Positions 1-8,229 of a stretch of DNA of 64,000 nt are shown in pieces. Below the pieces are notes generated by a model that was not told where the DNA came from, ran no database searches, and saw only the letters and a program-made list of their open reading frames with translations. Within the stretch, counting starts at the first letter, position 1; each line of letters begins with the position of its first letter. The stretch is from contig NZ_JAJAVE010000001.1 of NCBI RefSeq assembly GCF_020532675.1, positions 744,001 to 808,000 on the forward strand, written 5' to 3'. The DNA comes from Methylobacillus gramineus. GTDB taxonomy: Bacteria; Pseudomonadota; Gammaproteobacteria; Burkholderiales; Methylophilaceae. The position numbers were made by a program, and so were the translations under genes.

Positions 1-294
1 TTAAAAATACTGTAACGCCACAGAGCAGCAGATTTGAGCATAGTGAAAAGGTAACCGTTGTTATTGGGGTGATAGAAGGAATGATTTTTTAATCTGATGC
101 GGCAGCGAATGCACCATCCAAGCGCACTATCATAATGCACCTTGGAGGCAAAAACAAAAAACCGCATCTACTAATAGTTTCAATCTTCAGGAAAATATGC
201 AAAAAGTGTTAAGAAATATTAAGTGCTGTTGATGCGATCCAGGCTGGACGCGTTACAATAGGCAATTGTTGTTCAATTAAATCTAGAGTCCCGG
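1..294. other. Leading intergenic region
   Basis: No convincing gene or RNA is visible in the first 294 bases. The sequence is moderately AT-rich and probably holds the promoter of the secreted protein that begins at 295. No clear -35/-10 pair could be fixed. Confidence 0.5.
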
Positions 295-816
295 ATGAAA
301 AAAATAGTCATCGTCACTGCTATGCTGGCCTTTTCAGGCATTGCTCAAGCAAAACCTGCATTTACTGGCCCCAACTATACCGGCCTGTATGAGTGCAAAG
401 GAGAAAATTCCTCAATTGGCGCTTATGAAGTGGATGTTGCACTCAGGCTGAATCGTGTCAGTAGCCATGGAAAATTTGGTGCCTATTATTACGAAACAGA
501 GACTGTGAACTCGACGCTTTACCATGGTCAGGCAGTGGCTGTTGGTAACCACCTGGCAATCAGTTTCAATATTCGCGACAAGAAAAACAATGTCGACCAT
601 AGCACTGGCCTTGCGACGATCAAAAAGATCAGCAAGGATAGGTGGAGCTTCCGCAAGGAGTATTTTGAACCCGATGACAGCGGTGGCAACTATGGTACTG
701 AAGACTGCGTCATGAAGGTGCTTACACCGGAAGAGAAAAAAGCGCTGGAAGAAAAAAACCTAGAGAAAACACCGCCAAAACCGGCCAGTGTTCCTCCCAG
801 AACCAAGCAGCAATAA
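295..816 (+). CDS. Small secreted protein of unknown function
   Basis: This 173-aa protein opens with a textbook Sec signal peptide (lysines, hydrophobic core, AQA cleavage site near residue 19), so it should be exported to the periplasm. The mature part is beta-rich with aromatic residues (GLYECKGE, then KFGAYYYETE) and has two cysteines, which could form one disulfide. The last 40 residues are Lys/Glu/Pro-rich and probably disordered. I do not recognise a family. It stands alone: a bidirectional terminator follows directly and the next gene is convergent. The ATG is kept because the signal peptide starts exactly there. That it is a real exported gene is likely; its role is unknown. Confidence 0.7.
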   Translation: MKKIVIVTAMLAFSGIAQAKPAFTGPNYTGLYECKGENSSIGAYEVDVALRLNRVSSHGKFGAYYYETETVNSTLYHGQAVAVGNHLAISFNIRDKKNNVDHSTGLATIKKISKDRWSFRKEYFEPDDSGGNYGTEDCVMKVLTPEEKKALEEKNLEKTPPKPASVPPRTKQQ

Positions 817-820
817 ACAA

Positions 821-842
821 GGCCCGCAAGGGCCTTTGGTTT
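821..842. terminator. Bidirectional rho-independent terminator
   Basis: Arms GGCCC and GGGCC with a GCAA loop (821-834) are followed by TTTGGTTT on the plus strand. The minus-strand exit is also T-rich. It separates two convergent genes. Confidence 0.75.
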
Positions 843-1671
843 ATCTAGCAGCCTCGAATAGCTCGCTGCCTTTGATGGGCACTATGCCCAGTTCCTGCAT
901 AAGTTCGGGCCATATATCACTTGATAGCACTTCATACTCCAACGGCCTGGCCTGCCATATGGGGTCGTCATCCGCAAGAGATGTCCCTATGCCTGGATGG
1001 CACATGAAAGCGCAGATATTGCCTTCATGAGCATCGGATACGGCAATGTCGAGCCATTGCCGTAACTTTCTGGCATATGCTGCAGGCGTGTCATTGAAGC
1101 CATACACACCGAGCAATACATCGCTGGTATGAAAGCCTTGCTTGCGCGCCGCCTGCTTCAAGGCTTTACTGCCCAACGCACCTATTACCCTACCTTTGAA
1201 GCCATCAGCAGACGGCGGCGTTGCGACCCTGATCCAGGGTAGTGTGTTTGAGTATCTGCTTGCCAGTTCATTCAGCAGGATATCCCTGATCTGTGGCAGT
1301 TGGTGCACATGTTGATGGCCATCCACATAGTCAGGTGCGGTTCCTATTGCCTGCTCGAACAAGTCCAGTTGCTGGCGTATGGAGCTACGGACTTTGTCGC
1401 TATCCAGGCTGCGTAATAGGGTGCGCACGATCAGTTGCGGGTGAGGGTAGCGAATAATGCGTGAATACTGGGTGAAGTCCAGGTGAAGTCCGATATCTGC
1501 CTGGTACCTGATCTCGGCAGTGATGCGCCTGGCAGCGAGAGGCCAGCGCGGGCTTAGTGTCAGGCAGGAAGTAGCAGTCAGTCGTTTCTGCTGGATTAAT
1601 GAGAGTATGCCTGCATCAATCGCATCGCTTTGTGCATAGTCGTCTGCACTGAGAATCAGGGGAGTGCTCAT
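841..1671 (-). CDS. YdjC/ChbG/NaxD-family carbohydrate deacetylase
   Basis: A 276-aa member of the YdjC (ChbG/HpnK/NaxD) metal-dependent deacetylase family. The N-terminal ADDYA carries the paired Asp, GLHLDFT supplies a conserved His, and DGHQHVHQLP supplies the His cluster expected to bind metal and substrate. Family members remove N-acetyl groups from sugars. It is the last gene of a minus-strand operon, with its ATG overlapping the GtrA stop by 4 bp (ATGA), so it is translationally coupled. Known relatives NaxD (Francisella) and LgmC (Bordetella) deacetylate an undecaprenyl-phosphate HexNAc before an ArnT-like enzyme moves it to lipid A. The neighbouring GT2 and GT-C genes fit that model. 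Substrate identity is inference; a hopanoid HpnK role is less likely because no hopanoid genes are nearby. Confidence 0.8.
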   Translation of the reverse strand: MSTPLILSADDYAQSDAIDAGILSLIQQKRLTATSCLTLSPRWPLAARRITAEIRYQADIGLHLDFTQYSRIIRYPHPQLIVRTLLRSLDSDKVRSSIRQQLDLFEQAIGTAPDYVDGHQHVHQLPQIRDILLNELASRYSNTLPWIRVATPPSADGFKGRVIGALGSKALKQAARKQGFHTSDVLLGVYGFNDTPAAYARKLRQWLDIAVSDAHEGNICAFMCHPGIGTSLADDDPIWQARPLEYEVLSSDIWPELMQELGIVPIKGSELFEAAR

Positions 1672-2075
1672 GATCCGTTCTGGCGTGAAAATGCCCAGTA
1701 ATGACTAAGTAAATAAGTGCCAACCGCCACAATAACCATCACCCCTCCCAGGATCAGCCAGAATGGGAGCGGCAACAGGTACAACAGGCTGAGCAGTAAG
1801 ACCTGATTGGCAATAAAGCCGCTACAGGCAACCACTAGAAAGCGGGGTAATGCATGCAGATGGGATGACTGGTTGGCAGAGAAAGACAGGTAGTGATGGC
1901 CGAGGTAACTCACAGGAAAAGCAAGCAGGAATCCGCTCAGGTTGGCCCAGGCTGGACGCAGACTGCTGTGTGATTCCAGTGTGACGGCCACCACGTAATG
2001 CACGATAGCCGCCAGTGCCCCGATGATGGTAAACCAGGAAACCGAACGTAGCTGGGTAGAAAGTGGCAAACTCAT
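1668..2075 (-). CDS. GtrA-family membrane protein
   Basis: A 135-aa protein with four predicted membrane segments and no soluble domain, matching the GtrA family. GtrA-type proteins are thought to flip undecaprenyl-phosphate-linked monosaccharides across the inner membrane. Recognisable features are the HY residue pair in helix 1, the GxxxxxPVSYLGHHYLSF stretch near residue 60 and a C-terminal HYWAF motif. The start overlaps the upstream glycosyltransferase stop by 4 bp, and its own stop overlaps the deacetylase start by 4 bp, so the three genes are tightly coupled. In context it should move the lipid-linked sugar made by the GT2 enzyme to the periplasmic face. Confidence 0.85.
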   Translation of the reverse strand: MSLPLSTQLRSVSWFTIIGALAAIVHYVVAVTLESHSSLRPAWANLSGFLLAFPVSYLGHHYLSFSANQSSHLHALPRFLVVACSGFIANQVLLLSLLYLLPLPFWLILGGVMVIVAVGTYLLSHYWAFSRQNGS

Positions 2076-3043
2076 GCGTCAGGGGAAGTGTTCTGGTAAG
2101 CCGCGGAAACCTCAGCCACGATATAAGCCGGACGTCCCTTCACTTCATCATAGATACGGGCGATATATTCGCCCAATATCCCGATAAACAGTAGTTGCAC
2201 CCCAGAAAAAAACATCAGGCTGGCGACCACGGTAGGCCAGCCTGGAATACTCTCATGGAAAAACATTTTTTCCAGAATGACCCATATGCCATAAATAAAA
2301 GCCAGCAACGCCAGCAAGCCGCCGACTGCGCTTGCCAGCCGCAGGGGAATCACTGAGAAACTGGTGATACCGGTCCAGGCTAGTTGCATCAGCTTGATAC
2401 GGGAAAAGGTGCTGACTCCATGCAGGCGAGGCAAGGGGGTGTAGGGAATGCCTATCGATTTGAAGCCGACCCAGGCATACATGCCCTTCATGAAGCGGTT
2501 GTGCTCAGGCAGCGCGCGCAAGGCATCGACTACATTGCGGTTCATCAGCCTGAAGTCACCGGCATCTCGCGGGATGCTGATGCGTTCGCCTAAGGTCATG
2601 ATTTCGTAGAAAATACGTGAGCCCCAACGCTTGAACTGAGATTCCACTTCCCTGTCCTGGCGTACGGCATACACCATATCGTAACCTTCGCGCCACTTCT
2701 CCAGCATCACATCCAGCAGATCTGAGGAGTGCTGGCCATCTGCATCCATGCAGATGACGATTTCCCCTGTTGCATATTCCAGGCCTGCCGTGATGGCGTA
2801 TTCCTTGCCAAAATTGCGGGAAAATCTGACTAACGTGGTGCGCAGGTAGGCGGGCAGGGCACGTACGATGCCCGCTGTATTGTCCCGGCTGCCATCATCA
2901 ATAACGACGATATCCCAATGTGGACCCATGGTGGACAGCTGGTTGGCAATGTTTTCTACCGTGGCAGTGATGGCCGATGCCTCATTGTAGGCAGGCACAA
3001 TCACTGTGATGTGCGGCGAAACGGTTGTGCGATCTATCGTCAT
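2072..3043 (-). CDS. GT2 polyprenyl-phosphate glycosyltransferase (GtrB/ArnC-like)
   Basis: A 323-aa family 2 glycosyltransferase. The GT-A domain shows VIDDGSRDNT (nucleotide), CMDADGQHS (the DxD-type metal motif) and RDAGDFRLMNR (acceptor region). Two C-terminal membrane helices follow at about residues 235-300, as in GtrB, ArnC and DPM1. It should transfer a sugar from a nucleotide donor to undecaprenyl phosphate at the cytoplasmic face. It lies 28 bp after the GT-C gene and overlaps gtrA-like by 4 bp. With a YdjC deacetylase in the operon, the donor is plausibly UDP-GlcNAc or UDP-GalNAc, as for LgmA/FlmF2, but the sequence alone does not fix this. Confidence 0.88.
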   Translation of the reverse strand: MTIDRTTVSPHITVIVPAYNEASAITATVENIANQLSTMGPHWDIVVIDDGSRDNTAGIVRALPAYLRTTLVRFSRNFGKEYAITAGLEYATGEIVICMDADGQHSSDLLDVMLEKWREGYDMVYAVRQDREVESQFKRWGSRIFYEIMTLGERISIPRDAGDFRLMNRNVVDALRALPEHNRFMKGMYAWVGFKSIGIPYTPLPRLHGVSTFSRIKLMQLAWTGITSFSVIPLRLASAVGGLLALLAFIYGIWVILEKMFFHESIPGWPTVVASLMFFSGVQLLFIGILGEYIARIYDEVKGRPAYIVAEVSAAYQNTSPDA

Positions 3044-3071
3044 AAATCCGGTCTACGGTATGTTGTCAGGG

Positions 3072-4658
3072 TTAGTGTCGGTGTGAAGCCATGCGTGGCT
3101 TGCGCAGATGGGCAAGCAATGAACGCCTGTCTTTCACCACGGCAAGCAACACACCCATGCGTTCGACTTCTGCAATGATCTTTCCGTTCATGACATTATT
3201 GCACCCCATATTAGTGGTCGACAGATAAAAGTCTGCAGCCTCCCAGTTTTTGGTGACACTGAAGCGGTGATCAAGATAGGCAGTACCCTGGATGCTCTCT
3301 GCGCATACCGCCACCAGATAAGGGATAATCTTGCCATTGGCATCACGGCGTGGCTTGCTGGAAATTTCCTCTTCCAGCAGGTCGGAAGCTTCGCGCAGGC
3401 TACTGGACCAGTAGTCGCCTTCCCACTCGACTTCTGCTTCTGCCATATTGCCAGCGAGGTTGTTGTAGTAAATATATTCGTAAGGATGCAACCTGAGCAG
3501 GGTAATCAACGTGAGTGCGCCAAGGGCAACAAAAGCCACCCCAAATCCCTGGCGTATGCGCGGCCATGCTTGCAAAGTGTCCCAGCTCATGGTCAACCCC
3601 AGGGCCGCTAACACTGCAATCGGTGGCACTACAAATGTGAAGTGTCGTATACCGTTATAAAGCGCCGGTTTGTCGAGCACGTTGAATAGGATAGGAAATA
3701 GTGCTGCCACTAGAACCGCTAGCCATGGCAGCAGATTCTGCTGGTGTTGACGCAGCTGCTTGAATCCAAGCGTAATGCTGAGTAACAAGCCAAACAGGCC
3801 CAGGAGAAAAATCTCCGGCAAGCGCACCAGCAAGTATGCGGGCAGGTAATAGCGCGGTACATCGCCGATCTTCATGACTTCCCCATCCATGATGGTCAGC
3901 ATATTAAAGGCAAAGTGCGAGAAAGATTTTGCTGCCTCTAAAGGATGGTCTGGAGACATGACGCCCCAAGGCCAGAAAATCGCCATTAATACAAAAGCCA
4001 CCACGCCAGCCGGAACCAGGGAGGTGGCGCTATCCAGCCAATAGCGCAAGCGGGCCTGAATGCCGTGGCTGTTCACCATGCCTGCGATGCCTATGATGAT
4101 GAATAGGTAAATGACGGCAAAAGCACCGCCAATTCGCAGGCCCAGTGCGCATCCAATCGCGATACCCAGTTTGACAGACAACTTTAAAGAGGGTTTAGGC
4201 AGATGCTGGGCGATCAGGATGGTGTAATAAAGTGCCCAGGCCATGCAGGTGGCAAATGGCACATCCTTGGTGTGGGTGAACATGGCGCCTGACCATGAGC
4301 CAGTGACCGCCAGCAGCAGGACAGCAAAAAATCCTGCACGCTCGCCCCCAAGTAATCGTGCAATTTTGTAGGCTGCCACAATGCCGGCCAGCCCAAACAG
4401 GGCTGACAGCAAATGGCGCATATCCCATACCCAGATTGGCAGCATGCGTTCGAGCAGGGCGGCAATCAGGTCAAAGAAACCACCATAAAGAAACAGGTTG
4501 CGATACTCAAAAGCGGATTTGTCAGCAAAGCCGGAGGTGTAGAAATCTAGAAGGAGTCGACCATAGACATGCTGCACCTCTTCATCATTGCTGATGCCAT
4601 ACTGATAAAAGGTGAAGGCAATAAAAAGGCCTAGCGCAGCAAACAGTACCAGGCTCAT
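3072..4658 (-). CDS. GT-C membrane glycosyltransferase (PMT_2/ArnT-like)
   Basis: A polytopic membrane protein with roughly ten helices, an acidic SNDEEVQHVYG motif in the first periplasmic loop and a C-terminal soluble tail, as in the PMT_2/GT39/ArnT clan. Such enzymes take a polyprenyl-phosphate sugar at the periplasmic face and transfer it to lipid A or protein. It is the first gene of the four-gene operon. The open frame extends to a TTG at 4736, giving 554 aa. I prefer the ATG at 4658 because a perfect TATAAT on the minus strand (4720-4725) overlaps the longer N-terminus. No Shine-Dalgarno is clear at either site, and a TTG at 4685 is also possible. Specificity is inferred from neighbours. 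Confidence 0.75.
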   Translation of the reverse strand: MSLVLFAALGLFIAFTFYQYGISNDEEVQHVYGRLLLDFYTSGFADKSAFEYRNLFLYGGFFDLIAALLERMLPIWVWDMRHLLSALFGLAGIVAAYKIARLLGGERAGFFAVLLLAVTGSWSGAMFTHTKDVPFATCMAWALYYTILIAQHLPKPSLKLSVKLGIAIGCALGLRIGGAFAVIYLFIIIGIAGMVNSHGIQARLRYWLDSATSLVPAGVVAFVLMAIFWPWGVMSPDHPLEAAKSFSHFAFNMLTIMDGEVMKIGDVPRYYLPAYLLVRLPEIFLLGLFGLLLSITLGFKQLRQHQQNLLPWLAVLVAALFPILFNVLDKPALYNGIRHFTFVVPPIAVLAALGLTMSWDTLQAWPRIRQGFGVAFVALGALTLITLLRLHPYEYIYYNNLAGNMAEAEVEWEGDYWSSSLREASDLLEEEISSKPRRDANGKIIPYLVAVCAESIQGTAYLDHRFSVTKNWEAADFYLSTTNMGCNNVMNGKIIAEVERMGVLLAVVKDRRSLLAHLRKPRMASHRH

Positions 4659-4719
4659 ACGACGGAACAGGATAGGTGTAAACAAGCGCTGGTCTTTATA
4701 AAGGGTTGAAATTGCGGCG

Positions 4720-4725
4720 ATTATA
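4720..4725 (-). promoter_or_regulatory. Candidate -10 box of the glycosyltransferase operon
   Basis: TATAAT on the minus strand. No good -35 at 16-18 bp. Transcription would start near 4713, leaving a leader of about 55 nt before the ATG at 4658. Confidence 0.4.
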
Positions 4726-4767
4726 CAGTCAGTCAATATTGTTTTGATATGACTGCAAAAAGAATTC

Positions 4768-5847
4768 TTATGCGTTTTTTAATCCGTATGTTGCATGCTG
4801 GTTCAGTGCCCATGCGACATGCTCGCGCACAAGCGCGGAAGGGTCATGTCGACGCTGCTCCAGTGCATTGATCACGGCAGGGCTGCTGGCGGCATTGCCC
4901 AATCCGACCGCGATATTGCGTAGCCATTGGGTGTGGCCGATACGATAGATCGCACTGCCTGCCATTTTTTCCTGAAAGGTGGCCTCATCCCAGGCAAATA
5001 GCTCGATCAGGCTGACATTATCCAAGCCATTGCGGACATGAAAATCTGCCTGCTGGGTCATCTTTGCAAAGCGATTCCAGGGGCAGGTCAGTTGGCAATC
5101 ATCGCAGCCGTAGACGCGGTTGCCAATCAGCGGGCGTAGCGGCTCTGGAATGCTTTCCTTGAGCTCTATAGTCAGGTAGGAGATGCAGCGCCTTGCATCA
5201 ACCTCATAAGGCGCCACGATAGCCTGTGTCGGACAGATGTCTATACATGCCGTGCATTTGCCGCAATGACCGCCCAATGGCGCATCAATTGGCAAGGGTA
5301 AGTCGGTGTAAATCTCTCCGAGGAAAAACCAGGAGCCCGCAGTACGGGACAATAGTAGGGTGTGCTTGCCGCGCCAGCCCAGTCCGGCTTTCTGTGCCAA
5401 CTCAACTTCCAGCACGGGCGCACTGTCGGTGAATACGCGATAGCCAAATTCACCGACACGTTCCGCAATTTTTTCACTGAGCTTTTGCAGGCGGTTACGT
5501 AATACCTTATGGTAGTCACGTCCCAGTGCATAACGTGAGATATAGGCCAGCTCACTATTGCTCATGACCTCGTCGCTATCACGTGCGTGGGGGGGCATGT
5601 AATCCATGCGGGCAGAAATGATTCTGACCGTGCCCGGCACCAATTCATGGGGGCGGGTGCGTTTGTCGCCATGTTTTGCCATATAATCCATGGCGCCATG
5701 GAACCCTTTCTCTATCCATTGCCGGTGGCGTTCTTCGGCAGCCGAGAGATCGGTATCGGTAATGCCGATTTGACCGAACCCGAGCTCAATGCCCCAGCGC
5801 TTGATATCGGCAGCTAGATCTTCCAGGTTGTTTAAAGTTTGAGACAT
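4768..5847 (-). CDS. queG: Epoxyqueuosine reductase QueG
   Basis: QueG carries out the last step of queuosine synthesis, reducing epoxyqueuosine in tRNA with cobalamin and two 4Fe-4S clusters. The protein (359 aa, a usual length) has the ferredoxin-like motif CGKCTACIDICPTQAI near residue 195 and the second cluster set CDDCQLTCPW near residue 247, then a C-terminal HEAT-like tail. The start is the ATG at 5847, whose codon directly abuts the tsaE ATG at 5848. An upstream in-frame TTG at 5856 would overlap tsaE and is not preferred. No Shine-Dalgarno is visible, so the transcript may be leaderless or nearly so. queF lies 52 kb away in the same window. Confidence 0.95.
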   Translation of the reverse strand: MSQTLNNLEDLAADIKRWGIELGFGQIGITDTDLSAAEERHRQWIEKGFHGAMDYMAKHGDKRTRPHELVPGTVRIISARMDYMPPHARDSDEVMSNSELAYISRYALGRDYHKVLRNRLQKLSEKIAERVGEFGYRVFTDSAPVLEVELAQKAGLGWRGKHTLLLSRTAGSWFFLGEIYTDLPLPIDAPLGGHCGKCTACIDICPTQAIVAPYEVDARRCISYLTIELKESIPEPLRPLIGNRVYGCDDCQLTCPWNRFAKMTQQADFHVRNGLDNVSLIELFAWDEATFQEKMAGSAIYRIGHTQWLRNIAVGLGNAASSPAVINALEQRRHDPSALVREHVAWALNQHATYGLKNA

Positions 5848-6315
5848 ATGACACAAGATTTTACACTGGCCTTGGCCGATGAGGCAGCGACACTTGCATT
5901 TGGTGCCAAACTGGCACAGGTGTTGCAGCCTGGGCTCAACTTATATCTGCATGGTGACCTGGGTGCTGGGAAAACCACCTTGGTGCGTGGCATTCTGCGC
6001 GCCCTGGGCCATGAAGGAAAAGTGAAGAGTCCGACCTACACACTGGTTGAACCTTATTCGGTTTCTAGATTAAACTTATATCACTTTGATTTGTACAGAT
6101 TTATTGATCCGGAAGAATGGGATGCTGCCGGATTTCGGGATTACTTCAATCCACAATCCCTATGTCTGGTCGAATGGCCGGAAAAGGCGCAGGAATTATT
6201 GCCCGCCCCTGATATTGATGTTTGCATCCGGCCTGAAGGGCTGGCGCGGCATATCCAATTGACTGCCAATACTGATGCTGGAACGCAATGCCTGGAAAAA
6301 CTGAAGTCCGTATAG
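5848..6315 (+). CDS. tsaE: tRNA t6A biosynthesis ATPase TsaE
   Basis: TsaE is the ATPase that works with TsaB and TsaD to put threonylcarbamoyl on A37 of ANN-decoding tRNAs. The 155-aa protein has a P-loop GDLGAGKTTLVRG near residue 36, the KSPTYTLVEPY switch-like stretch after it, and the HFDLYR and EWPEKA motifs typical of the family. The ATG at 5848 is chosen over an in-frame TTG at 5839 because it gives the normal N-terminus. It diverges from queG with no spacer. Its 3' end overlaps the amiC start by 28 bp, so the two are probably coupled, as in many proteobacteria. Confidence 0.95.
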   Translation: MTQDFTLALADEAATLAFGAKLAQVLQPGLNLYLHGDLGAGKTTLVRGILRALGHEGKVKSPTYTLVEPYSVSRLNLYHFDLYRFIDPEEWDAAGFRDYFNPQSLCLVEWPEKAQELLPAPDIDVCIRPEGLARHIQLTANTDAGTQCLEKLKSV

Positions 6316-7610
6316 TAAGTATCCTGCTGCTCTTGATGGCATTGCTGGGGAGCATGGTTATGCCCGGCAATGCAGCAGAAAGCATTCAGATTGCCGCAGC
6401 CCGTGTCTGGCCTGCTGCAGACTATACCCGCATCACGCTGGAATCCAGCAAGCCCATCACACACCATATGGTCATGCTGAAAGATCCTGAGCGCCTGGTG
6501 CTGGATCTGGATGAGGTCGAGTTGGGTGTAGTGCTGAAAGCCTTATCCGATAAGATCAACGCCAACGACCCTTATATTCGCCAGGTACGCGTGGCTAACT
6601 TCAAGCCCGGTGTGGTGCGTATCGTGATTGATCTGAAAGCGGAAATCAAGCCGCAGGTGTTCTCGCTTCCCCCTGCGGGCGAATACAAGGATAGATTGGT
6701 GCTGGATATTTATCCTGCTCTGGATCCCTTGATGAGTCTGCTGGAACAGCGTGGCAAACCCGACACTGTGGCCACGCCCTTGCCTGAGTTGCAGGTGGCA
6801 CCAGAGTCTCCCTCGATTGCAGATGTCAACCCAGAGCTGCCGACTGAAAAAGCCCCTGCATTACCAATCCCTGGCATCAATAAAAAACCTGATGCGCGCC
6901 TGATTACCATCGCGATTGACGCTGGCCACGGTGGTGAAGACCCGGGAGCCAAGGGAGCCAAGGGTTCTTATGAAAAGAATGTGACGCTGGCGATTGCCAA
7001 AAAACTCAAGGCTGCGGTGGATGCTGAACCGAATATGCGTGGTGTACTGACGCGCGATGGGGACTACTTTATTCCCTTGCATGGACGTGTGGTGAAGGCG
7101 CGGAAAATGCAGGCAGACCTGTTTGTTTCCATCCATGCTGATGCAGCCCTCAGTGCCCAGGCCAAGGGGTCTTCAGTCTTTGCTTTGTCTGAGACCGGCG
7201 CCACTAGTGCCATGGCACGTTTGCTGGCCCAGAAGGAAAACGAGTCGGATCTGATCGGTGGTGTCAGCCTGGATGTTAAAGACCCTTATCTTGCCCGCAC
7301 CTTGCTGGATTTGTCACAGACGGCTACGATCAACGATAGCCTCAAACTGGGCAAGTTTGTGCTTGATCATGTCGGCACCATCAACACACTGCACAAGCGC
7401 CATGTTGAACAAGCGGGGTTTGCGGTACTTAAATCTCCTGATATTCCGTCCATTCTGGTTGAAACTGCCTTCATTACCAACCCTGATGAGGAACGCAGGC
7501 TGAACGACAATGGACATCAGGACAAGCTCGTGAACTCGATATTGTCGGGGATCAAAAAGTACTTTGCTGCCAATCCGCCCTTGGCAAAAACCAGAATTGT
7601 AGAAAAATAA
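6288..7610 (+). CDS. amiC: N-acetylmuramoyl-L-alanine amidase (AmiC type)
   Basis: A periplasmic zinc amidase that splits septal peptidoglycan during daughter-cell separation. Order of parts: signal peptide (residues 1-30), AMIN domain (about 35-140) for septal targeting, a Pro-rich linker, then the Amidase_3 domain from about residue 200. Zinc and catalytic residues are visible in AIDAGHGGEDPG, the Glu of GSYEKN, SIHADA and LVETAFITNPDEE. Length 440 aa is normal for AmiC. The start overlaps the end of tsaE, consistent with an operon. An EnvC/NlpD-type activator is expected but is not in this window. Confidence 0.93.
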   Translation: MPGKTEVRIVSILLLLMALLGSMVMPGNAAESIQIAAARVWPAADYTRITLESSKPITHHMVMLKDPERLVLDLDEVELGVVLKALSDKINANDPYIRQVRVANFKPGVVRIVIDLKAEIKPQVFSLPPAGEYKDRLVLDIYPALDPLMSLLEQRGKPDTVATPLPELQVAPESPSIADVNPELPTEKAPALPIPGINKKPDARLITIAIDAGHGGEDPGAKGAKGSYEKNVTLAIAKKLKAAVDAEPNMRGVLTRDGDYFIPLHGRVVKARKMQADLFVSIHADAALSAQAKGSSVFALSETGATSAMARLLAQKENESDLIGGVSLDVKDPYLARTLLDLSQTATINDSLKLGKFVLDHVGTINTLHKRHVEQAGFAVLKSPDIPSILVETAFITNPDEERRLNDNGHQDKLVNSILSGIKKYFAANPPLAKTRIVEK

Positions 7611-7787
7611 GCCCAGAGATACTTGAACCTGCGAGGCCTTAGGGACTCAGATATTTATCTGATAAGCAGACGCAGCGGAGTATCATCCTGAATATAGCCA
7701 CACGTGGCACTGTGATTGGCAATATGACATGAATAGTGCGTATTTTAAGTAAGTGCAGTAAGTGAATGCAGTAAAAAGGAATAAGTA
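7611..7787. other. Intergenic gap amiC to ABM gene
   Basis: The gap holds no gene. Short repeats of the form AGTAAGTG/GCAGTAA sit just before the next start, which has a fair Shine-Dalgarno (AAAAGGA). Confidence 0.5.
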
Positions 7788-8153
7788 ATGAGTAAATATG
7801 CGTTGTATATCAAACTGGAAGCCCGTCCTGAAAAAAGACTAGAGCTTGAAAGATTTCTGAAACAAACCCTGCCTGCCGTCAAACAGGAGGACGATACCAA
7901 AACCTGGTATGCCTTCAGGCAAGCAGAAAATGCTTATGTGATTTTTGATACATTCAGCAGCGAAGCAGGGCGTGATGCGCATTTGCAGGGTAATGCAGTG
8001 CAGACCCTTCATCAAGTGGCGGATGAGTTGCTGATACGCAAGCCGGAGTTTGTGCCTGTCGACCTGCTGGCACAGAAAGTAGGCCTGGAATCTGAAGTCC
8101 TCGGTGATCCAGAAGTAAAGAAATATGGCCTGCGCTTTATAGACGGACTTTAA
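7788..8153 (+). CDS. ABM-domain (antibiotic biosynthesis monooxygenase-like) protein
   Basis: A 121-aa protein whose first ~95 residues read as a ferredoxin-like ABM fold: YALYIKLEARPEKRLELERFL, then WYAFRQAENAYVIFDTF and FSSEAGRDAHLQGN. ABM proteins include small quinol monooxygenases and many members of unknown substrate. A short C-terminal extension follows. RBS AAAAGGA precedes the ATG by 7 nt. It sits between amiC and mutL, where the conserved cluster normally has nothing, so it is an insertion into that block. No cofactor motif is expected in this family, and its substrate cannot be told from sequence. Confidence 0.75.
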   Translation: MSKYALYIKLEARPEKRLELERFLKQTLPAVKQEDDTKTWYAFRQAENAYVIFDTFSSEAGRDAHLQGNAVQTLHQVADELLIRKPEFVPVDLLAQKVGLESEVLGDPEVKKYGLRFIDGL

Positions 8154-8229
8154 GTTGGCGAAGTCGGGCATGCAGCAGGTAAAATAGCCCATTGATCATC
8201 ATCTCACCCTCACTGGGTGTTGCACCAGC

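Noticed and set aside
5589-5595. G7 run in queG as phase-variation tract
   Set aside because: Seven bases is short, and the gene is a housekeeping tRNA modifier; probably chance.
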